Part shown: piece after piece, positions 1-4,893 of the stretch | Layout of the letters: each line of letters starts with the position of its first letter | Numbering within the stretch: position 1 is the first letter of the stretch | DNA from: an uncultured Eubacterium sp. | Lineage (GTDB): Bacteria; Bacillota; Clostridia; Lachnospirales; Lachnospiraceae | Reading direction: 5' to 3' | Assembly (NCBI GenBank): GCA_958446835.1 | Contig: CAUCXT010000084.1 | Location: forward strand, 1 to 5,883 | Length of the DNA stretch: 5,883 nucleotides | Program-made: the position numbers and the translations under genes | Notes under the pieces: model-generated | Told to the model about the DNA's origin: nothing | The model's database searches: none | What the model saw: only the letters and a program-made list of their open reading frames with translations

Positions 1-1
1 C

Positions 2-787
2 ATTGCAGTAAACAATGCAAATCATGGAAAAGAAATAAAAGCAGCCCTTCACCACGGCAAGCATGTTGTATGCGAAAAGCCGATTGCCTTGTCCTGTGAG
101 GAAGCAAGGGAGCTGTTCGCCTTCGCAAAGCAGAAGCAGCTGTTTTTGATGGAAGCGCAGAAAAGTCTGTTTCTCCCCGTCACACAGGATATTCGTGATA
201 TCCTGCAGAGGCAGACACTGGGAAAGCTGCGACAGGTTGTGATGAGTGCAAGCTTTTCCAATCCGGCTGCCGCATGGATGCATGATGCGCTGCAGGGAGG
301 CGTGGTATATGGCAGTGCCAGTTATACAATTGAATATCTGCACTATCTGCTGCAGCCCCATACGATTCATGCTTCTGCTATGGGAACACAGGAAGCGCAG
401 GGAGCCATTGACAGGGTGAGCATGAATTTTCTGTTTGATGATGTTCTTGTCAACAGCAGAATTTCCATGAAGGAAGAGACTCCGCAGCAGGCTCTGTTTT
501 ATTTCGATAAGGGCGATATCCGCATTCCGAATTACTGGAAGGCACGGGAATACTTTATCATGCTGCATGGTGTCGAGCAAAGAAAAAAGCACCCTTGCGT
601 TTATGAAATGAAATATGAAGCAGCGCATATTCATGCATGTCTGGAAAACGGCCTGCTGGAAAGTCCCATCATGGATGCAAAGCGTAGCACTGTCTGCTGT
701 TTTCTTGTGGATGAAATCATGCGGCAGCTATCCAGCAAGGAAGCGCTGTACTGCATTGATGAGGAGGAAAGCTGTTATGATTTATAA
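2..787 (+). CDS. Gfo/Idh/MocA-family oxidoreductase, 3' portion (5' end outside window)
   Basis: The reading frame is open from base 2 and gives 261 residues, so the N-terminal Rossmann half is mostly missing. The first visible stretch, with HGKEI at residues 8-12 and CEKP at 24-27, is the typical end of the nucleotide-binding domain; in this family the Lys of the EKP motif helps bind cofactor and substrate. The rest is the alpha/beta substrate domain, including a GGVVYGSASY stretch around residue 100. Most relatives have a D-x-G-x-Y motif there, but here it reads G-S-A-S-Y, so the usual Asp is absent. Family members are cytoplasmic NAD(P)-dependent dehydrogenases acting on sugars, inositols or related polyols; the substrate cannot be told from this fragment. 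The TTG at 89 is an internal codon, because homologous sequence continues upstream of it. The gene overlaps the following acetyltransferase gene by 11 bp. The family call is firm; the substrate is unknown. Confidence 0.9.
   Translation: MAVNNANHGKEIKAALHHGKHVVCEKPIALSCEEARELFAFAKQKQLFLMEAQKSLFLPVTQDIRDILQRQTLGKLRQVVMSASFSNPAAAWMHDALQGGVVYGSASYTIEYLHYLLQPHTIHASAMGTQEAQGAIDRVSMNFLFDDVLVNSRISMKEETPQQALFYFDKGDIRIPNYWKAREYFIMLHGVEQRKKHPCVYEMKYEAAHIHACLENGLLESPIMDAKRSTVCCFLVDEIMRQLSSKEALYCIDEEESCYDL
761..767 (+). promoter_or_regulatory. Ribosome binding site that sets the acetyltransferase start
   Basis: GAGGAGG lies inside the end of the oxidoreductase gene, 9 bases before the ATG at 777. It selects that ATG over the in-frame ATG at 615, which would overlap the upstream gene by more than 170 bp. 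Its placement suggests translational coupling of the two genes. Confidence 0.8.
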
Positions 788-1544
788 GTTAACGCACCCG
801 GAACGGGCAGGAGCTCTTTTTGCACAGGCGCAGGATACGATGATACTTTCCTGCCTGCAAAATGTTATGGGAGAGATATATGCAGATGATCCTGAAAATC
901 CGAAATCCGCAATGGCGGTATTGGGGGTCTTCTGCTTTTTCGCAGGAGAGGTCAATGCTGAGCTGATTGCATATAAGCCGGACACATATACAATTCCCTT
1001 TATCCTTATGAGTGCAGACACCTCCTCTTTAAGAGCTGCCATTCAGGCGCAGTATGGGGAACGCGCAAAAAAGGTTACGCGATATGCCATAAAAAAGGAA
1101 GCAGGCATTTTTTCCGAGCAACGCCTTCAGCAAATCGTGGATACTCTTGGCGCAGAATATGAGCTGAACCTAATTGATGAGGCGATCTTTAACTGGTCAC
1201 GCCGGCAGGACTGGTGCAGGGAATGGACTTCTTTGTATAAAGATTATGAGACATACCGCACAACAGGGCTCGGTGTTGTCGTTCTGAAGGATAAGCTTCC
1301 GGTTTCCGGTGCCTCCTCCTACAGCTCTTATCGTGGGGGAATTGAAATCCAGGTAGATACAAAAAAGGAATACAGAAGACAGGGGCTGGCAGAGGCAGCC
1401 TGCGCAAAGCTGATGCTGGAATGTCTGAAGCGCGGCTGGTATCCGAGCTGGGATGCCCACAATATGGCTTCTGTACATCTTGCGGAAAAGCTTGGCTATC
1501 ATTTTGACAGGGAATACACCGTGTTTGAAATACACGGATATTAA
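777..1544 (+). CDS. GNAT-family N-acetyltransferase
   Basis: A 255-residue protein. The C-terminal third is a GNAT fold. An acetyl-CoA pyrophosphate-binding motif of the Q/R-x-x-G-x-A type is seen as RRQGLA at residues 200-205, after the beta-strand GGIEIQVDT (187-195). It is followed by WDAHNMASVHLAEKLGY (225-241), the usual fourth GNAT motif with the Asn and the terminal LGY. The N-terminal half lacks an obvious motif. Length and arrangement resemble the Gram-positive GNAT_acetyltran group (Pfam PF12746, which includes the zwittermicin resistance protein ZmaR), but that assignment is from memory of the family. Such enzymes move an acetyl group from acetyl-CoA to an amine in the cytoplasm; the acceptor here is unknown. 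The start at ATG 777 is supported by GAGGAGG 9 bases upstream and by the 11-bp overlap with the oxidoreductase gene, which suggests a shared operon. The stop codon is only 3 bp from the IS boundary. Confidence 0.88.
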   Translation: MIYKLTHPERAGALFAQAQDTMILSCLQNVMGEIYADDPENPKSAMAVLGVFCFFAGEVNAELIAYKPDTYTIPFILMSADTSSLRAAIQAQYGERAKKVTRYAIKKEAGIFSEQRLQQIVDTLGAEYELNLIDEAIFNWSRRQDWCREWTSLYKDYETYRTTGLGVVVLKDKLPVSGASSYSSYRGGIEIQVDTKKEYRRQGLAEAACAKLMLECLKRGWYPSWDAHNMASVHLAEKLGYHFDREYTVFEIHGY

Positions 1545-1547
1545 AAA

Positions 1548-1565
1548 GGGGCTGTGACAGATAAG
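1548..1565 (+). repeat. Left terminal inverted repeat of the IS
   Basis: GGGGCTGTGACAGATAAG, matching the right end in inverted orientation at 15 of 18 positions, with the first 11 bases identical. The last base is shared with the inner arm of a hairpin (1565-1574), so this end is also self-complementary. Confidence 0.72.
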
Positions 1566-1574
1566 TCACAGCCC
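1549..1574. terminator. Hairpin at the left IS end, likely terminator
   Basis: GGGCTGTGAC (1549-1558) and GTCACAGCCC (1565-1574) form a perfect 10-bp GC-rich stem with the 6-base loop AGATAA. Read on the minus strand it is followed by TTTTT (1547-1543), so it looks like a proper intrinsic terminator for transcripts leaving the IS leftwards. On the plus strand the next bases are AGACAT, with no U-run, so termination of the acetyltransferase mRNA here is less certain and may depend on the next hairpin. Confidence 0.6.
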
Positions 1575-1580
1575 AGACAT

Positions 1581-1622
1581 AAAAAATACACCCAATTCTA
1601 TAGAGAAGAAGGTGTATTTTTT
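1581..1622 (+). terminator. Insulating terminator upstream of the transposase gene
   Basis: AAAAAATACACC (1581-1592) and GGTGTATTTTTT (1611-1622) are a perfect 12-bp inverted repeat around an 18-base loop, ending in six T residues on the plus strand. This has the form of an intrinsic terminator that would stop transcripts entering from the acetyltransferase operon just before the transposase promoter. The stem is AT-rich, so its strength is uncertain. A hairpin in read-through RNA would also sit just ahead of the transposase start. Confidence 0.6.
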
Positions 1623-1630
1623 GGTATAAT
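1622..1630 (+). promoter_or_regulatory. Extended -10 promoter of the transposase gene
   Basis: TGGTATAAT matches the TGn-TATAAT extended -10 consensus exactly. No good -35 box is seen 16-18 bases upstream, which extended -10 promoters can tolerate. Transcription starting about 7 bases downstream of the hexamer would begin at or next to the ATG at 1637, giving a leaderless or nearly leaderless mRNA. Confidence 0.6.
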
Positions 1631-1636
1631 TTATGT

Positions 1637-3241
1637 ATGACAAGTACTCAAATTAACCAAGGAAATTATACCGCATATCAACCATATATGCTACTAAATT
1701 TTGATTATTCTTTTCAAAATGATGTTCTTGATGATGATTTGAGCGTCACGATCTTGGAAGTCTTAGGGAGGATTAATCTAAATAAATTTATAGATTTCCA
1801 TAATCTTGATTCTCGCTCTTATGACCCTGTCATGATGTTGACCATCATCCTCATGGCCTTTGCTGAAGACGGCTATGCTTCTTTACGAAAACTGGAAAAA
1901 CTTTGTCGCTATGATATTCGTTACCGTAGTATCACGAACGGTTGTGTTCCAAGTTATAAGAGCTTTGAACGATTCATCAATCATACATTGAAAGAATCCA
2001 TTCAAACGATTGCGAAAGAAATCTATCTGTATGTACAAGATGAAAAAGCATTGGAAGAACAGATTCTTTATATTGATGGTACAAAATTTGAGGCAAATGC
2101 CAATAAGATGACGTTCTGTTGGAAAGGTTGGAGTAAACGATACCTTCCCAGACACTGGCAGAAATGTATGGAACTGTTAAAACAAGTGAATCGATACTTT
2201 AAAAAACATGAAATCAATATCAATTATTCAATTTTGAAATATCCAAATATTGAGTATATGATCAAAATAGATGAAGCGCTTGAAAATTGGCTGAAGGAAA
2301 AAGAATATATCCGAAAAGGCAGAGGAAAACACGAAATCGCAAAATTGTGCGATGAATTGAAGAAAAGTGCAGTAAAGATGTGGGAGTATGCAATCCAGGA
2401 AGATATATTGGAAGACAGGAACAGTTTTTCCAAGACAGATCCAGATGCCACATTCATGCATATGAAATATGATTATTACAATCATACAAATGTATTCAAA
2501 CCGGGATATAACGTACAAATAGGAGTAAATAATGGGTACATCGCCTATCAATATCTAAGTAGTGATCCAAATGATATAAAAACGTTACAACCATTTACAG
2601 AAGGATATAAAGAATTATATGGAAAATACCCTGATATAGAAGTAACGGATGCAGGATATGGGAGCTATGATAATTACTGTTACTGCAAAAGTAAAGGGAT
2701 TAAAGGACTATTGAAATACAGTGGATATGAAAAGAAGAAAGAGAAAGTAAATGATAAGAATCGCTATCAACTGCGGCACATGGAACGACAAGAGGATGGT
2801 ACTCCAGTATGTCCAGCCGGACATGTATTTGAGATAGAGCGAATAGGACTCAATATCAAAGGACAATATCCAAAAACGACGATGTATTACAGAAATAAAA
2901 ACTGCGGTGAATGTCCACACAGGAGCAAATGCACGACATCAAAGAACGGAAGAAGTGCACGGATAGTCCCTGCCTTAGAAAAGATGCATAAAGAGATAGA
3001 TGAATGTCTAAAGAGTGAAGAAGGAAAGAGATTGATGAGAAATCGTAGTGCACAGGCAGAGGGAGCGTTTGCGGACATCAAACAAGATTTTGAATATGTC
3101 CGCTTGCATCGACGAGGAGAAAGCGGAGTCAAGGTAGAACTAAGCTTAGTGTGTATTGGATATAACATAAGAAAGTACCATAATTATAAAATAAGGGATA
3201 AAAAAAGAGAAAAGCAGAGAAATGTAAGCAAACTGAATTAG
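1637..3241 (+). CDS. IS1182-family DDE transposase
   Basis: A 534-residue transposase, full length for the family. Residues about 65-118 (MLTIILMAFAEDGY onward) form the N-terminal DUF772-type region of IS1182/IS5-related transposases. The likely catalytic acids are D147 in YIDGTKFEAN, D338 in VTDAGYGSYD and E475 in AQAEGAFADIK. Residues 268-300 hold the typical DPDATFMH...YNVQ segment. C423, C426 and C432 (CGECPHRSKC), with C392, form a small cysteine cluster typical of the C-terminal DDE_Tnp_1_6-type region. The enzyme would cut and rejoin the IS ends. All motifs are intact with no frameshift, so it is potentially active. The start is the first in-frame ATG after a stop at 1601. It has no Shine-Dalgarno at usual spacing, consistent with leaderless initiation; the next in-frame ATG (1688, residue 18) also lacks a well-placed one. 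Codon use is more AT-rich than that of neighbouring genes. Confidence 0.93.
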   Translation: MTSTQINQGNYTAYQPYMLLNFDYSFQNDVLDDDLSVTILEVLGRINLNKFIDFHNLDSRSYDPVMMLTIILMAFAEDGYASLRKLEKLCRYDIRYRSITNGCVPSYKSFERFINHTLKESIQTIAKEIYLYVQDEKALEEQILYIDGTKFEANANKMTFCWKGWSKRYLPRHWQKCMELLKQVNRYFKKHEININYSILKYPNIEYMIKIDEALENWLKEKEYIRKGRGKHEIAKLCDELKKSAVKMWEYAIQEDILEDRNSFSKTDPDATFMHMKYDYYNHTNVFKPGYNVQIGVNNGYIAYQYLSSDPNDIKTLQPFTEGYKELYGKYPDIEVTDAGYGSYDNYCYCKSKGIKGLLKYSGYEKKKEKVNDKNRYQLRHMERQEDGTPVCPAGHVFEIERIGLNIKGQYPKTTMYYRNKNCGECPHRSKCTTSKNGRSARIVPALEKMHKEIDECLKSEEGKRLMRNRSAQAEGAFADIKQDFEYVRLHRRGESGVKVELSLVCIGYNIRKYHNYKIRDKKREKQRNVSKLN

Positions 3242-3348
3242 TTTTCCACAATGGGATGGGGGATTTCTAACGAAAAAAGGGCCTAAAACCAGATTCACTC
3301 AAAAAGTTGTTTTCAGTGTACCCAAAATACAAAAATCATAATAAAAAA

Positions 3349-3406
3349 GGCTGTGATTTTCAGAGAAACACTAATTTCTCTTACTCGTCACAGCCCCTTT
3401 GTTTTT
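3349..3406. terminator. Bipartite hairpin at the right IS end, bidirectional terminator
   Basis: GGCTGTGA (3349-3356) pairs with TCACAGCC (3388-3395). Inside it AGAGAAA (3362-3368) pairs with TTTCTCT (3375-3381) around the loop CACTAA. On the plus strand the outer stem is followed by CCTTTGTTTTT, ending transposase transcripts. On the minus strand it is followed by CCTTTTTT, blocking transcripts entering from the right. Between the transposase stop (3241) and this structure lies about 105 bp in which I see no gene or clear signal. Confidence 0.7.
3380..3397 (-). repeat. Right terminal inverted repeat of the IS
   Basis: The reverse complement reads GGGGCTGTGACGAGTAAG, matching the left end at 15 of 18 positions with the first 11 identical. 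As at the left end, the outer bases are also one arm of a local hairpin. Confidence 0.72.
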
Positions 3407-3429
3407 ACATCCGATACACAGTTTCATGT

Positions 3430-3458
3430 TTGTTCCTGTATTTGATATTACCTATATT
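3430..3458 (+). promoter_or_regulatory. Possible sigma-A promoter in the gap
   Basis: TTGTTC (3430-3435) and TATATT (3453-3458) are separated by 17 bases, a good spacing with moderate matches to the -35 and -10 boxes. If used, the transcript would begin near 3465 and give the lipoprotein gene an untranslated leader of nearly 400 bases, or serve an unrecognised RNA. AT-rich DNA yields such matches by chance. Confidence 0.3.
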
Positions 3459-3557
3459 TAGTATTGTGAAATACCTTCCTTTTCGTTATAATTCCGCTCA
3501 TAGAAGAAGTGGAGGGATGTCCTGAAAACCTTTATGCTACACCACCCTAATTGCATG

Positions 3558-3574
3558 GAATGCAATATGCATTC
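3558..3574. repeat. 7-bp inverted repeat, operator-like
   Basis: GAATGCA-ATA-TGCATTC is a perfect inverted repeat with a 3-base spacer. It has the shape of a dimeric regulator site but matches no operator I recognise. It shares the TGCAT core with the palindrome nearer the lipoprotein gene. Confidence 0.4.
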
Positions 3575-3669
3575 GTTTGACCCCAGAAAAAAGGCCATAC
3601 GGACAGCCAGGTCAAATGCCGATTATTGTGAGTGTAAAGTCTTGTTGTTGGTTTAAAGCCAGTTTTATG

Positions 3670-3681
3670 AGTATCGATACT
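3670..3681. repeat. 12-bp perfect palindrome AGTATCGATACT
   Basis: A fully self-complementary 12-mer with no spacer, in the middle of the intergenic stretch. No known site is assigned. Confidence 0.4.
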
Positions 3682-3797
3682 TGTAAGATCAATAAGAGTA
3701 GTAAAGGCAGATGTTTGTCGTATAGACTCAGGATATCCCTTATATTTTATTTTTATGAACATAGAATCATACAGCACAGCGGATATAACAGGATCAG

Positions 3798-3817
3798 TAT
3801 GCACGTTTGCATATGCA
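3798..3817. repeat. Overlapping TGCATA palindromes just upstream of the lipoprotein gene
   Basis: TATGCA-CGTT-TGCATA (3798-3813) is an inverted repeat, and TGCATATGCA (3808-3817) is a second perfect palindrome overlapping it. They lie immediately before TATACT (3823-3828), a possible -10 box that lacks a clear -35. This placement would suit a repressor or activator site, but no regulator is identified. Confidence 0.4.
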
Positions 3818-3849
3818 GGTATTATACTCACTAAGAAAGTGAGGACATG

Positions 3850-4623
3850 ATGAAAAAAACGATTATTTTTTGTATGGCAGCGGTACTGCTTTTCGGCTGC
3901 AGTGTGAAAACGGAGGAAAAGGAAAATTATAGTGATGAAATGAAGATTGCACATACAGTGGATCTCTCAGAAGATGACGGGGCAGACAGTGTGGAGCGTG
4001 AGGGTGATCAAAAGGAATCACCATATTTCAAGCATCCGGATTTCTATCATATGAAGTCTACCGATACGCTTACCTTGCTGCCGAAATTTAAAACGATGCA
4101 GCAGACGAGTGAATGGAGCTGCGGTGTGGATGCGGCACTCATGGTATTGCAGTATTACGGGAAGCTCGGTAAGCACAATGAGGAAACACTTGCGCAGCTT
4201 CGCACAAATAAACTGAAAAGTGAGGCTACCTCTTTACAATCCATGATACAGATTTTCGAAGGTGTTGGAGGGTTTCAGATTCATTCAACGTATGATTACA
4301 GGGAAAGCGATTACGATAAAATCAATCTGCGCATGATTCAGGATTTTTTAAAAAAAGGTATACCGGTTATGGTGGCATGGAATGACTGGGGAGGACACTG
4401 GCAGGTAATCATCGGATATGATACCATGGGGACGGAAACAACACAGGATGATGTTCTTATCGTGGCGGATTCCTATGATACAACAGACCATAATCAGGAC
4501 GGCTATGGTATTTACCCTGCAGAACGTTTTTATTATAATTGGACGATGTATGATTTCTTTTCAAAGAATTACGGAATAGCGGAAAGAGATAAGCTGTTTA
4601 TTGCTGTAGAGCCGAAAGCGTAA
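3850..4623 (+). CDS. C39-family peptidase-like lipoprotein
   Basis: A 257-residue protein. It opens with a lipoprotein signal: MKK, a hydrophobic run, and the lipobox LFGC with Cys17 as the predicted lipidated residue, so it should be anchored to the outer face of the membrane. An acidic linker (residues about 21-57) precedes a papain-like domain of the Peptidase_C39_2 type (about 77-255). The likely catalytic Cys is C91 in EWSCGVDAALMVLQYYG, with Q85 six residues before it as the oxyanion Gln, His183 in GGHWQVIIGYD, and D207 in VADSYD as the probable third residue. All expected residues are present, so it could be an active cysteine peptidase; its substrate is unknown. No ABC exporter or peptide precursor is adjacent, unlike classical bacteriocin-processing C39 domains. 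The ATG at 3850 is preferred over 3847 because GAGG (3841-3844) is then 5 bases away, not 2. It converges on addA. Confidence 0.87.
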   Translation: MKKTIIFCMAAVLLFGCSVKTEEKENYSDEMKIAHTVDLSEDDGADSVEREGDQKESPYFKHPDFYHMKSTDTLTLLPKFKTMQQTSEWSCGVDAALMVLQYYGKLGKHNEETLAQLRTNKLKSEATSLQSMIQIFEGVGGFQIHSTYDYRESDYDKINLRMIQDFLKKGIPVMVAWNDWGGHWQVIIGYDTMGTETTQDDVLIVADSYDTTDHNQDGYGIYPAERFYYNWTMYDFFSKNYGIAERDKLFIAVEPKA

Positions 4624-4839
4624 ATGAAGGGAAGCTTTGTGCCTGGATGTGCGGAAGGACACTCGATATTTTAATGAAGGGGCTGCTGTCCTGCTTTAGG
4701 CATACTGCAGGTTGACGATTGTAACTGTTGATAGAGCAGAAGAAACAACACCATATCTGTTGCATGTATACAGTCAGATACATCACAGACAGGGAATATT
4801 CATAATATGGAAAGCAAGTTATGAATCGAGTATAAGCAA

Positions 4840-4892
4840 AAAAGACAGAATCATGAACCTGAGGAGGTTCTCAGGCTTGGATTCTGTCTTTT
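4840..4892. terminator. Long bidirectional terminator between convergent genes
   Basis: AAAAGACAGAATC (4840-4852) and GATTCTGTCTTTT (4880-4892) form a perfect 13-bp stem. Inside it CCTGAG (4858-4863) pairs with CTCAGG (4870-4875) around GAGGTT. The plus-strand exit is TTTTGTT and the minus-strand exit is TTTTTT, so it can end both the lipoprotein and addA transcripts. It begins one base past the addA stop codon. The 216 bp between the lipoprotein stop and this hairpin shows no gene. Confidence 0.88.
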
Positions 4893-4893
4893 G

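Larger units (their letters stand above)
1548..3397 (+). mobile_element. IS1182-like insertion sequence, complete
   Basis: A 1850-bp unit with one full-length DDE transposase, bounded by imperfect terminal inverted repeats. GGGGCTGTGACAGATAAG at 1548-1565 matches the reverse complement of 3380-3397 (GGGGCTGTGACGAGTAAG) at 15 of 18 positions. The element is visibly more AT-rich than the oxidoreductase, acetyltransferase and addA genes. Flanking bases are ...ATTAAAAA on the left and TTTGTTTTT... on the right, so no direct target duplication is apparent. It lies between genes, 3 bp past the acetyltransferase stop, so no gene is interrupted. The IS1182 family label comes from transposase architecture. 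The exact ends are inferred from this single copy and could shift by a few bases. Confidence 0.8.
3398..3849. other. About 450 bp without a convincing gene, carrying palindromes
   Basis: This stretch separates the IS from the C39 lipoprotein gene. It holds a possible promoter at 3430-3458, a GGAGGG at 3511-3516 that leads only into ATG-TCC-TGA, and several short perfect palindromes listed separately. Open frames exist on both strands: plus 3577-3834 from a TTG, minus 3954-3547, and a plus 40-codon frame at 3534-3656 rich in Cys (CMEC near its start, CEC near its end). None has a correctly spaced ribosome binding site or a recognisable domain. It may be a long regulatory leader, a non-coding RNA region or a decayed gene; the sequence alone does not decide. 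Confidence 0.5.

Noticed and set aside
615..776. N-terminal extension of the acetyltransferase frame, starting at ATG 615
   Set aside because: It lies wholly inside the oxidoreductase gene in another frame, has no ribosome binding site, and the ATG at 777 has a strong one.
3577..3834. 85-codon plus-strand open frame starting at TTG
   Set aside because: It has a weak start codon, no ribosome binding site and no recognisable domain. It overlaps the minus-strand frame, which is equally unsupported.
3547..3954. 135-codon open frame on the minus strand across the intergenic gap
   Set aside because: It overlaps the signal peptide region of the lipoprotein gene, has no Shine-Dalgarno before its start and shows no recognisable domain.
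4655..4692. AGGACA...TGTCCT inverted repeat after the lipoprotein gene
   Set aside because: It is only 6 bp with a long loop and no T-run. The much stronger hairpin at 4840-4892 explains termination.
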